Assembly (NCBI GenBank): GCA_014607495.2
Contig: CP053157.1
Location: 7,006,001-7,070,000, forward strand
From: Carposina sasakii
Taxonomy: Eukaryota > Arthropoda > Insecta > Lepidoptera > Carposinidae
Direction: 5' to 3'
Length of the DNA: 64,000 nt
In this document: positions 11,117 to 21,612 of the stretch, piece by piece
How positions within the stretch are numbered: position 1 is the stretch's first letter
Layout: every line of letters starts with the position of its first letter
Program-made: the position numbers and the translations under genes
The notes under the pieces: model-generated
The model's input: only the letters and a program-made list of their open reading frames with translations
What the model was told of the DNA's origin: nothing
Databases searched by the model: none

Positions 11117-11912
11117 CTAGTGGACGCCCGCGACTCCGTCCGCGTGGACTACAGAAAAAATAAAAAGTAGCCTATATGTTAAGTGTAAAAAGTAGCCTAT
11201 ATGTTATCGCGGTTGTCGTAAAAAATTAATTCACGTTTGTCCCCTTCCCGTGGGAATTTCGGGAAATCCGTTCCCAGTGCTTCCTCGGGGTCCCAAATAA
11301 ACATATATGCTCAACTTCAGATTCACATGTTTAACCGTTTTCGTAAAAAATAAATAATTCCCGTTGGTCTCCTTCCCGTGGGAATTTCGGGAAATCCGTT
11401 CTAGTGTTTCCTCGCAGTCCCTAATGAACATATATGCCCAATTTCAGCTTTATATGTATAGCGGTTTTCGTAAAAACTATGAATTCCCGTTTGTCCCCTT
11501 CCCGTGGGAATTTCGGGAAATCCGTTTTTAGTCCTCCCTCGCTGTCCCCAATGAACATATATGCCCGATTTCAGCTTCATATGTATAGCGGTTTTCGTAA
11601 AAACTATGAATTCCCGTTTGTCCCCTTCCCGTGGGAATTTCGGGAAATCCGTTTTTAGTCCTCCCTCGCTGTCCCCAATGAACATATATGCCCGATTTCA
11701 GCTTCATATGTATAGCGGTTTTCGTAAAAAATATAGAATTCCCGTTGGTCGCCTTCCCGTGGGAATATCGGGAAATTCTTATAGCCTATGTTCATCCAGG
11801 TCCAATAAGGATTCTAACGGTGAAAGAATTTTTGAAATCGGTCCAGTAGTTTTTGAGCCTATTCATTACAACCAAACAAACAAAGTTTTCCTCTTTATAA
11901 TATTAGTGTAGA
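11117..11912 (-). mobile_element. Non-autonomous Helitron carrying 127-bp tandem repeats
   Basis: Read on the minus strand, the element starts TCTACACTAATATTATAAAG at 11912. It ends with a GC-rich hairpin (cgcggacg/cgtccg) and CTAG at 11117-11120. The flanking bases are A before TC and T after CTAG, the host dinucleotide expected for Helitrons. Inside lie five tandem units of 126-128 bp, whose 'ccttcccgtgggaatttcgg' core starts a new unit at about 11234, 11362, 11488, 11615 and 11743. Open frames here are by-products of the repeat. There is no Rep/helicase gene, so it depends on an autonomous partner elsewhere. Confidence 0.8.
11215..11780. repeat. Tandem array, five units of about 127 bp, inside the Helitron
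   Basis: The spacing between matching positions is 128, 126, 127 and 128 bp. The third and fourth units are almost identical, which suggests recent amplification, while the outer units are more diverged. The final unit breaks off near 11780. Each unit contains cttcccgtgggaatttcggg and tcgtaaaaa blocks. Confidence 0.85.
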
Positions 11913-12267
11913 TTAAATTATTAGTAAATAATAAGTTTGATTATTTTAATAAGGTATTGATGATGATATTCTGTAAATAGTAAGGGAATTAATAAAAAGG
12001 AAAGCAGTTTACTTACCATAAAAATATCACCTTTCAAACGCGTGAGAAAAATGCGAGACGTCTCAAACAAATCACCTGACACGTTGCTTATGGTGTTATT
12101 TTTGCCCTCCAAAGGGGTGCATGAGAAATGAGTGAATTGGCACCCTCGCACCCGACGTAAACAATGAGGGCGTCAGGATATTGCCTAGAGAATAAAACTT
12201 TAAATGTAATAGGCGTACATAGAGATTTCTGTCGTCAAGATTAAAGTTGGGGCGGAATTTTCCAATG

Positions 12268-12514
12268 TGATATACAGAGTATAACAAAAGGGGTATATTA
12301 AGTGAAAAGCTTTGTAAATAGCCCACTAAAAGGAATCTACCAACAAAATTTCAGATAGTATGGAGAATTTCTATACAACTCAGGAGTGTTAATACAATTT
12401 TGAAAAATAAACACGTGTTTTCGAGTCTCTAATTTTGGAAATAGGTTCTATATAGTGGCCAATTTACATAGCTTTTCGTTTAACATACCATTTCTGTTAC
12501 ACCCTGTATATCTT
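12268..12514. mobile_element. MITE with inverted termini (tatacaggrtgtaac type)
   Basis: The left end reads atatacagagtataacaaaa and the right end read backwards gives atatacagggtgtaacagaa. The arms continue through (g)tatattaagtgaaaagct versus gtatgttaaacgaaaagct, so about 40 bp are inverted repeats. No coding capacity. Related partial copies start at about 20612 (tatacaggttgtaac), 35367 (tagggtgtaagaaagg) and 55060-55135. TA next to the ends suggests a Tc1/mariner-like mobiliser (inference). Confidence 0.65.
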
Positions 12515-14726
12515 TTTGACATTTTGAATCTAATAACTCAAAATCTCGACGTACGACTATGATAGATTTCAGAGTAGCAGCTACGTATTTTAGGCGAGGT
12601 TTTCTAAACTGGTGCCTGGTATCTGTAGTAGCCTGTGTGTGGTGTTTTGTGGTGTTCGAACAAAAAATAATAAAAAAACGGACTATGAACACTTCAACAA
12701 ACTATGTGACCACAGCATAACTTCTCTTCCCTTTACCAACCTCCCTTTTATTATGTCAGAGAAAGCAGAAAATATATTATTGGAGCAATAAATAAAAAAG
12801 CAATTCCTACTACGAGTATTGTCCGAATGAATTCGGAATAAACATTAACATTTATTTTTAACTATCGTTCATATTTCTTATAATTGCAACTGCTTTGTAG
12901 GCAATTCATATTCATAAAAATAAGTAGACTACTCGTAAATACCTTAGTAGACGGTAATTACATGAATAAGCTTGCTTTTTCTTTAGCACAAAATATATTA
13001 AGCACATTGTATTCATATACCTACGAGTAAGAGGCTAAATACGGCATTAGATACTTATTACACTTTATAATTTTTGATTATTACATTTTGTGTGGAAAAA
13101 AATAATTTTTACATTTAATAACATTACATGTAATTAAATCAGAATGGCATTCATACTATACACTTCTATGATTTATTCCAATGACATTTTCCCAATGTGT
13201 CTTCGCGATTCCGGTTTCATACTGTTCAATTTATAAGTAGGATTTTTTTTTGTGTCGTTTACAAATAATAATTGCGTTTACCCATATATAAACCATTACG
13301 TAAATAAATAAAACTTACCGTGAAAATATTGATACCAAATTACAGCCTTTGTGAGAGTAGCAGCAGCACTGGGACGGACGGAAGGGTATGACGAAGCAGT
13401 AATGGTTCCTTAATTCCTTTTTTACTATCGAATACTCAAAAAGATCTACTTACCCGACACATTGGAATGAACATTAAGCTCATTGAAAAGAACTTAAACA
13501 AGTTTTTATCAGAAATTGAATAGAAATAAATCTGAACAAATTAGCTTTTCCTGTTCTTCCTTATTTCCTGTAGTCCGGGGGTCACCGACCTTGGAGGTAT
13601 CGATTTTCTGGTATAAATGTGTCCCTTTTATGCCATGTTTTTCAAAGTATGCAAGAAATTAACAATACAGTTGTATTTTTAATAAGGCTCTAAATACGTG
13701 TCTGTAAGAGTTAATTTTGTTTTATCGGTTCTTACCTTATTCACTGAAAATGTTTATTAATTATTTCGTGGCTGCTTTTTTAATATATTTTTATTAGGTA
13801 GGTATATAATATGGCATACTATATTATATCCGTAATACGTGGGTATAGTTTCATAATATGGAATAATTTAGATAGTAATAATAAAACAACAATATATTCA
13901 ATAACAATATTTATTATTTGTTTATCCGCACAGATTGTAATTATGGTAATCTTATTCTATTTTGTTAAAACTATTTTTCTATTCAGCATTTCAAAAACGG
14001 AAATTTATATTCTAATTCAGTTTGGATGATTTCAAATTAAAATATTGTTAAAAATAATGATCAAAGGAATTTTTATGAACGTAAATGTATACTAAGATTT
14101 GATAAATTCTTTTAATTTTATGTGCAGCTGCTTCTTGGAAAAGAAACCGTGATCAAAAGGTAAGTAGGTAGTAGATCATTTAATATTACAAGCAATGAAT
14201 GGAAAAATACACATCCATAAATTATTATGTTCTTGACGATTTCTATATGCCAACTTTTTGTTAACGAGTACAAGTTGTTAAAATAAATAGTAAAGTTGTC
14301 TTGATTATTTTACAATTGACGGGTTTGTTAAAGTGTTTCAATTGAAGGGTGAACCAATAAATCTTTCTTTTGGTCCCGCAAATTCTACAAAAAATATAAT
14401 TATTATTTACATTTTCTGACGTTCACAATTAATAACAAATTGAAGCTTGCATAATTCTGCTCTAAAATATTATTGGTTAGATTTGTAAGTGATATTGCGC
14501 TGGTTTGAGTTAATAGATTTTTTTAAAGTGTGTATTGTTTTAGAAAAAAAGAAGATAATAATGTAAAGAATGACTATTTCTAAGTATGTGACAGAGCATT
14601 TGTCATTATGACGACTACGAGTATTGGTCTACTTTTATATTTATTTATATAAAAAAATCGGAACATTGCTTGGGGATATTACAAAAAATATGAATATATA
14701 AAATGTAAGTAATTAACTACCTATAT
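12515..14726. other. No gene seen; AT-rich
   Basis: Very AT-rich sequence without a recognisable gene. The 72-codon frame at 13811-14029 is isoleucine- and tyrosine-rich, as expected from AT-rich chance open frames, and has no supporting splice or start context. Confidence 0.45.
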
Positions 14727-15104
14727 ATAGGATGTTTTTTCGTTGCCACCCTTAACGAAGGCTACGTACTCTATACATCAAATAAAGTAAGTTTATGCCA
14801 AAAAAAAATGCTGGGAAACGATGTAAATTTTTTTGAAAAATTTTTTTTACTACTTGATCGGGTGAAATTTATAGTGTCCAGTGTTTATGCTAGTTTTTTC
14901 ATAGACAGATATTAATTATTTCTCGTGAAAAAATCTTGCTTTATGTGCATTTATGCAGAAAAACGCAGACTATTTACTCAACTTTGGACCCTAATATTTT
15001 GGAAACCAGACACTTCCCAGGTATGCTTCCATGAAGAGAAATGATCGTGATGATGAGGAGATTCCGTAGTTTTCGGGAATGTTGACGACCAGAAATCACC
15101 TGTA
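14727..15104 (+). mobile_element. MITE family M1, copy 1 (about 375 bp)
   Basis: Begins taggatgttttttcgttgcc and ends near gttgacgaccagaaatcacctgta. The same sequence recurs, in part inverted, at 39566-39818, 43978-44352 and 49057-49415. Shared landmarks are gctgggaaacgatgta, gcagactatttactcaactt, ccagacacttcccaggtatgc and gtagttttcgggaa. The ends are short imperfect inverted repeats (tacaggatg...). No coding capacity. Confidence 0.7.
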
Positions 15105-15228
15105 TTTACAAAAAAAAAATGGTACTCTGAAAATATATTTAATAAATAAAAATAAAATAAAATACATTTAATTCAGACAACGATGATCCATAAAATGTTA
15201 GTAACATACAAATTATTCTTATTTTACT

Positions 15229-15234
15229 TTTATT
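15229..15234 (-). terminator. Poly(A) signal AATAAA for the secreted-protein gene
   Basis: On the minus strand AATAAA lies about 136 bases past the stop codon at 15370-15372. It sits within an otherwise plausible 3' untranslated stretch. Proposed from position only. Confidence 0.45.
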
Positions 15235-15369
15235 CATAATATTTTTGAAAAGGTTAAAAAATTACTGAATAAATATCAAACACCATTCATTTGATGTTTG
15301 TTTTCACCGTTTTAGAGCAGAGTTATACTGGGTCTTGTCTCATATTTAGTTTCTAGACCTACTTTTAAT

Positions 15370-17890
15370 CTATCTAACAGCTGACAAAGCTATAACAATG
15401 TTTCTTTTGCTTTTACCTCTATTTATCTTGACTGTCCTATACTTAAATTTATGAGTCTCATGATACCCGCTTTCAACTGTCAAATTTTTTGGCGTCTTAT
15501 TTTTTTCTTTTACTCTAATCCATCTGTCATTTTTCCAGTCGTATCTTTTCCCCATTGCCAGTAGAATATCATTAAACTTCGGCCAAGGTGAACTTCGAGG
15601 GCTTATATTATTATTATTAGTAGTATTAACAAATTCATATTTATTCGAAGCCAATTTAATTTCAGACGACTGCTTTTTCACTGGAGCTGTATGCGACTCA
15701 TATGTTGAATTATATGAGTGTGGAGAATCTCCATAGTTTTCTTTGTCCGGATATTTATGTCTATTATCCGTTACCATATGTCGATTGAATACACTTTGTA
15801 CAGGTTTATTTTCCGCTTTTTCTTTATGTCCGGAATACTCCTCGTCGTAAAAATTTTCTATATCTTGCTCGATTTTTTCTGAAAAGGAAATGAAAACATT
15901 TCAAAGCATCCGTTATTTTTTCTTTAATGCTTGGGTTATGAGAAAGGAAATTATTTTGTTTTCCCGTTGTTATTAGGCTGGTTATTTATTAGATAATACT
16001 TGGCAAAGGAGCAGAGTTATTTAGCTTTTCTTTTTTCTTTTTAATACCAGAGGACACTTTTACAAGCTTTTTACTTATAACGGAAATTAGGTAGTTATAT
16101 GTTTTATTAGGTTAAGTAAATAAAATTTGTAAAATAAATTAAAAATAAACAATAATATTTTCTTGTCAAAAATGTATACTTGTAAGGTAGCGGAGTTAAA
16201 ACAAGATAAGGCACGCAAAGTAAGTGCGGCTTTTTGCGCTAAATAGTACGGGTTTTGATTATACACCAAAACAACGTTATTTAGTATAATAATTATGTTA
16301 TGTCTTATAGTTAAAATACAAAATTTAATTAAATATATAGTTAGCAGCTCACCCGTCAATTTTCTAAATAACAAAATATCCTGCTCAAGGTTTTCTTTGT
16401 CCCTTTTCTTCCAACGGCCGTCACCGCGGTCTGGAAAAGTAAATCAAAGGTATATTTTTTCGGCAACAACCTAGCAATAACACGAAATCCTCTTTCAAAG
16501 CGAAATCATAAGAGCTTCCTTTTATTCATAGGGTACCTATTGTTAGAAGACATAAATTATTATTTCTCTTTTATAAATTATTAAACGAAGATTGTAATGC
16601 AAACTGAAATATGGGTCGTCTTATTAGGAATACATGCAAGTACTTTTATTTATATAGATAAAAAGTAACATGTCTTATTATTTATCTCGTTACTTTCTCA
16701 AACCAAAACCACTAATATCAAATTTAGGTATATTTTATTTATTAGTGTTAATTAGATTTATATACATACATATAATCACGCCTTTATCCCTTACGGGGTA
16801 GGCAGAGCACCAAGGGCCGATAGAACCACATGGTACTACTTCTGAGCAATTTTGAGGGTATAGTTGAGATGTACAAGTTGGGTTAGTAGTGAAAGGTGGT
16901 CAACCCATCACCTACAAAACACCAAGACCCTCTTGTCCCTCTACTTTAACCATGAAAAATAACCACAAAAAATAAAATTTGCTCATTTTGTCCGGAAATT
17001 ATTTTGAATTATAAACTGATTGTTTTGTCTTGGAAGTGGTAAAATACTTGGCTTTTCATTATAATGATCAACACAGCGATATGCACATTTTTTCTGTCTG
17101 TCATAAATTGCATAATGTCAAAAACAGGTGTGAGCTGGATGGAATATAGGTCAGTAGGTTCAATAAAAATAAATCTCTACGAATTAAAGCCCCCGTTGAC
17201 TTATATGGCTGTACGCGAAATGGTTTATTTACATATTTCGTATTATAAAAAACATTGTAAGCTAAACTGAGAGCTAAACATTGTCTAATTTTGACAGATA
17301 TGTGGTTTTTGCTTGTCAAATATCATTTTTAAATAATGGTAATTAACTTTTAGACGCGGTTTTGTAATAATATTATATAACACCTAGTATAAGAATACAA
17401 ATGGCAGAATAATTTTATTAATCGCACAATATAGAAAAGCGGTTTTTTTTACATAATCTCTCTCAAGTGGCATTGGACGCCCTCCATTCAGATAATGACT
17501 GAAGGGCACTGCTGCATGGCGAAAAAGGAGGTCGAGCATTGTGGCGTGCCCAAGAAGAGACCTACGTTCAGTAAACTGATGTAGAAATTTAGAACGTAAT
17601 AATTACCGATTTGGAATCACGTTTGTCTCTACTAATGGATTGCTAAAATTAATCTAGATTATGAATATCTGTCAGAGCGCATTAAGATACGATATTCTAC
17701 ACTTAGACTCGCGACCTATTTCGAACCACAGAACTGAACATGTCAGTGAGCATATTATCTTGTCAATGTATTTTGATCTAAGCTACTCGTATACTGATAT
17801 AAGCCAGTGTTATTTAATAGAACTCTACTCACCTACACAAATACCGAGCACGAATAGGTAACATGTATAATGCATTAAGCTGTTAGCCAT
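15370..17890 (-). CDS. Unrecognised secreted protein, 214 residues, three exons
   Basis: The coding exons are 17890-17833, 16430-16353 and 15878-15370, and together they give exactly 215 codons with the stop. All splice sites are canonical: donors G|GTGAGT and GG|GTGAGC, acceptors TTTTCCAG and CCTTTTCAG. Both introns are phase 1. An acceptor-like TTTTGTTCCAG just upstream of the ATG (exon edge 17900) suggests an upstream 5' untranslated exon. Residues 1-19 form a signal peptide with the core YTCYLFVLGICV. The rest is hydrophilic. It has a KKR at 27-29, a charged stretch with EQDI at 35-38 and 49-52, an Asn/Ser-rich middle, then SPWPKFNDILLAM followed by GKR at 155-157 and YDWKNDRW, and a basic C-terminal part. 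There is no cysteine after the signal peptide. I do not recognise the family. The single GKR would allow cleavage and C-terminal amidation, so a prohormone is possible, but a structural or reproductive secreted protein is equally plausible. Confidence 0.75.
16757..16945. repeat. Interspersed repeat inside intron 1 of the secreted-protein gene
   Basis: Starts catacatataatcacgcctt, then ccttacggggtaggcagagc, and runs to caagaccctcttgtccctct. It matches 55884-56092 in inverted orientation over nearly its full length, and 34929-34995 over its first 65 bp. It is a moth interspersed repeat of unknown class with a (CATA)n edge. Confidence 0.75.
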
Positions 17891-18014
17891 CTTGACTGAT
17901 CTGGAACAAAACAATATGAAAAATAAATAATTAATGTAGATATATTTTCATAAATAGATCATAAGGATATATGGCACAGTGATTTGGTCGATGATACCGC
18001 TTTTAGTATGCAAA

Positions 18015-18432
18015 TAACTGGCCAAGTGCGAGTCAGACTCTCACATGAAGTACGGCTTGTACTTCATACTATCCTAGATTGTAAACACGAACGTTTGTGA
18101 GTGTGCGTGTGAGTGTGTATTTTTGTTACTTATTCACGTCCTAACGGCTGGAGCGATTTTAATAAAATTTGGTATGGAGTTAGCTGACACCCTGGATTAA
18201 CACATAGGCTTTAACTAACTTTTTATCCTAGGAAAATATTTTTATCCCGGATATGGATATTATTTATTTGTATGGGAGCCCCCTTAGATATTTTAACTGT
18301 TTAGTTATCACAGCTCATTATGAGATACAGTCTGGTATACCATCAGACGGACAGACGAATGGACGGTTGGACTGGACAGGGTAGGCAAAACAATAGGGTC
18401 CCGTCTGAAACCCTTCGGGTATGGAAACCTAA
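18015..18432 (+). repeat. Composite interspersed repeat with an embedded Helitron-like segment
   Basis: The left edge tggccaagtgcgagtcagac and the right edge cccttcgggtatggaaacc are the two ends of a common moth repeat. Between them, from about 18070, runs a segment resembling Helitron internal sequence (cgaacgtttgtgagtgtg, then a 'gcgattttaataaaatttgg' block, then tcccggata). The arrangement suggests nesting or a chimeric element. Confidence 0.5.
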
Positions 18433-18519
18433 CAATTTCTTATAATATTTATAAACGTGGAAAGTCGTGAGAATATGGATAATAATTATGTTTAAATGTT
18501 TGTTTCACGATTTCACATG

Positions 18520-18665
18520 CCTTTCGAGGCACGAGATAAGTGACAATTTTACACGAAATAAATCCAGTGCTAATACGACGTACAGGCCTGTGACTGGGAT
18601 TGAACCTACGCTTCACGAAAGGAAGGTGCACGTGGAAACTACTATTGTGGGCCATTACCGCTTTC
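18520..18665 (-). repeat. Possible tRNA-derived SINE fragment
   Basis: On the minus strand GGTTCAATCCC (a pol III B box) at about 18595-18605 follows a GC-rich head containing ggcccacaatagtagt. No second copy was recognised in the window, so this is a suggestion only. Confidence 0.35.
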
Positions 18666-18738
18666 TTAAATAAAAAATATACGTAGGTAGGTAAAAATAT
18701 ATAGAATAGAAAATCTTTTATAAAAATCAAGCAGTTTT

Positions 18739-18925
18739 AGGGTCGGTTCATATCTGACGGAACATGCGTATTATCGGTCGCGTAACGCCAGAACAGACAA
18801 ATGTATAGAAAAACACTCGACCGTTCACACTTAACCGATGATACGTTAGTGCGTCGAGCCTACGTTTGCCTGTATGTACCTGGAGATACGCACGACGCAT
18901 CTTCCGTCAGATATGAACCGACCCT
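18739..18925. mobile_element. MITE with 24-bp perfect terminal inverted repeats
   Basis: The left end starts agggtcggttcatatctg and the right end finishes cagatatgaaccgaccct. The complementarity is perfect over 24 bases (18739-18762 versus 18902-18925). The interior is GC-rich for this window (cgcgtaacgccag, cgcacgacgcat). No coding capacity, so a non-autonomous DNA transposon. Confidence 0.75.
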
Positions 18926-19473
18926 TAGAGTTGAGAGAAAGATAGTGAAATCTTAAATTAAATCTTAAATTGAGATGTGTATTATTTAATATAAGTTTAA
19001 AAAATACACCTAATAAATAAGTTTGATATTGGCTACAAAAATCTATATTCAAATTACCGGCCAACACAGGCTGTATCCGTCCCTCCATCCTTTATGGTAG
19101 TAAATAAAGAATAGCTACTCCTATCATCTATTTTTATCTTTATGATTGGTCATTTAATAAGTATCTTGTTGCTGTTATGCGCTCCAGCTGGGCTTGTTAG
19201 TAACGAGATATAGTATGTTATTTATATTTGTACAACTAAATATACATTGTTCAGTGGGTAGAAAGGCAAACTGTCTGTGAAAATATGAAAATTGATGATT
19301 ACTGATAAATAATAAAAAAAAATATGTAATTAAAAACTTTGTAATATCTACGAGTATTTCCTTTATGCATATAAAAACCTACATAGTTAGGAGACAAATA
19401 ACTAACAACTACTTATTACATACGTACAAAAGATATAGCCACCTTTAGCATATTGCGAAATGAAGATAAATGT

Positions 19474-19568
19474 AAATCTGATAAATTTCAGAAACGCTAG
19501 AAACTTGTCAATTATTTACAAGTTTCTAGCGTTTCTGAATCGACTCTTACACTGAAATTTATCAGATT
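19474..19568. repeat. Hairpin with long arms and a 17-base insertion in one arm
   Basis: The left arm 19474-19508 (aaatctgataaatttcag then aaacgctagaaacttgt) pairs with a right arm made of 19518-19538 plus 19555-19568. The right arm is interrupted by a 17-base stretch around atcgactcttacac. The loop is about nine bases. No protein is coded. Confidence 0.7.
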
Positions 19569-19747
19569 TATCAGACGCCAACTACAATTTGGTTGTCGAG
19601 CTTGAAAGTGGTGGTTAAAAGCCATAGTTATCTATCAATGTATAAATAAATAACCCTGGCGTTTACGAACCTTTAAAGTTTGCTATGGATACTACCTACT
19701 ACTATATACCGAAGTATAGAACGACATCTTGCTTCCTAGAGAGACAA

Positions 19748-20578
19748 TGGTGTTCCAGAAATTAGGGGTTTTGGGGCGTTTCGCTCCGCTCGTGTTTTGG
19801 TCCGCGGACCTAAACGCCTAAAAGCATTTTATTCATGGGGATATTCGGTCCACAAATGGAAAGTGGACCGAATCGCCGCAGAGTTCTTCTTGAATACCCA
19901 TTCAAGAAGAACTCTCCGGCGATTCCGTCCACTGTCAATCTACCCAGATTCGGTCCAATTTTTTTTGTCGTGTACTGTCGAAAAGTAAAAAATTACATTT
20001 TTAAAAATTTCGTTCTCTAATTATATGAGTTTATTCATTACAAATACAGCCTTAACCATGAACGTATAAGGAAAAACGGACGGAATGCTGTCACTGCACA
20101 GATGGAAGCACCGTAATGGCGGCGCGTTGCGCATGCGTACGTATTTTTTAGTAGGTGCCGAGCTTACTATGGTTTTGTGTGTGGGTGGATAACGCGTCAA
20201 TAGACATCCCTACTCCATGGAATATCGTTACCGAGCTTACTATGAATGCTTCACTATGTGTAGTAACAACACTCTGTCCGTTATTATTTATACGTTCATG
20301 CCCTTAACAAACAAACATAGAAACAAATCTTATCTCTGTATAATATTAGTGTAGATGTAATAATTATTAATAAGTAGTAACTTTACAAAGATGCTACATT
20401 GCATTTTATTTCTATCTCCATTTTTGGTACCCGACTGTACTTGAATCTTTCAAAACAGGTATTCATATCGGGACGAATAGATCCATTCAGAAGGCATTCT
20501 TAGGCGTTTCGGTACGCGGACCGAAACACGAGCGGACCGAAACGCCCTAATGCCCAGAAATTCCATGGGAACTCTCTC
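19748..20578. mobile_element. Element flanked by two inverted GC-rich foldback ends
   Basis: A block at about 19748-19850 (ggggcgtttcgctccgctcg, then ttttggtccgcggac, then aaacgcct) reappears inverted at about 20470-20578 (ttaggcgtttcggtacgcgg, then gagcggaccgaaacgccc). Similarity continues for roughly 100 bases on each side, so the 830-bp unit is bounded by long imperfect inverted repeats. Inside it is a strong hairpin (19862-19933) and a Helitron-end fragment near 20306-20356 (tataatattagtgtaga). A composite or foldback transposon is likely. Confidence 0.5.
19862..19933. repeat. Near-perfect 34-bp hairpin
   Basis: Arms 19862-19895 and 19900-19933 match at 32 of 34 positions around a four-base loop (accc). 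The arm starts agtggaccgaatcgccg and ends gttcttcttgaat. The word 'attcggtcc' recurs just outside both arms. Confidence 0.8.
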
Positions 20579-21432
20579 AAAGCGTACTGGTATATTTTTG
20601 ATAACAAACTATACAGGTTGTAACAAAAGAGAGGAATAGGCAAAATGCTATGAAAATTGGTTTTTTATAGCTTTTAGCTTCACGTAGGTAGCTACACTTC
20701 TGTTACGCCTTATAGACTCGCGAGAGCAATCTCGACATTTTCCAAACTTGTGATTGGTGAACGAGTTTTATAGAGATTCCGAAAACTTTTAATAGCTAAA
20801 AACTAACTTCATTGACATAATTGTAGTACCCTCGTCTGTATCTTAAGTAAGCACCTAAAAGCTGTCTATCAGGTTTAATTTGTAAATAGAGATGTTGTCT
20901 GTATTATTTTTTGAAATGCGGTTTCTGATCATAACAAAATCAAGATTGCTAAGGAACATAAGTACTAGACAATGTCTAGATAATGTTATGTACCTTATAA
21001 CTTTATAATTTAAAATTTCATGGGATTCATTGTGTTGTTAACCAATTTATTATCCGTACACTATATAAAAATAAAGCCCCAGGCTCTTTGAAATATATGC
21101 TGTCGATAGTTAAAAATAAAATACCCCCTACAATAAAATAAAATAATTTTGGGTAAATCCAATTAATCATTGAAGCATTTTAAATAAACTCCATAGAATA
21201 ATGTTCATGATATTGACTATAACAAAAATTTCAACCAACTATAAATATAATTATTAAATTAACATACATACATTCATGTAGTCATGCCCATATCCCCCAA
21301 AGTGATAGTAATATTATCATATTTTAAACTTTACGAAGTGTAAAGTTTTAATGGAAACTAAAGTATCGTCGAATGTGAAGAAATACTATTTATAAGAGAA
21401 TTTAAGTTCTTGGGCCATAGAATTTATTTTAC
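20579..21432. other. No gene; remnant of a tacagg-type MITE at the left edge
   Basis: Only tatacaggttgtaac at about 20612 recalls the MITE at 12268-12514. The rest is AT-rich and unassigned. A (CATA)n edge with gtcatgcccatatcccccaaag at about 21265-21305 is part of another interspersed repeat. Confidence 0.4.
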
Positions 21433-21612
21433 AATTACATACACTCCACATACACACAGTTGTGTTTCCGAAATGGGAACACAGAACTGCAGGATCATAA
21501 GGGAGATCCCTCAGCTACGTTGAACATACCGAGTACAGATGTAAATGAGGTCCTTAGTCGACTCTTATGACATGCAGGGTAGGAGATGCAGTTATTGTAT
21601 TCTCGTAAAGCC
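21433..21612. repeat. Interspersed repeat, long copy ('cgactcttatgacatgc' family)
   Basis: Reads ccacatacacacagttgtg, gtttccgaaatgggaacacag, aactgcaggatcataag, gatgtaaatgaggtcc, gtcgactcttatgacatgcag, ggtaggagatgcag and ccccgcatcag in order. It is the most complete copy of the family in the window and can serve as a guide for the partial ones. Confidence 0.65.

Noticed and set aside
11401..11911. Open frames of 66-116 codons
   Set aside because: They repeat with the 127-bp tandem unit in both orientations and sit inside a Helitron. They are by-products of the repeat.
13811..14029. 72-codon hydrophobic open frame as a membrane peptide
   Set aside because: Its composition is what AT-rich DNA gives by chance, and there is no splice, start or homology support.
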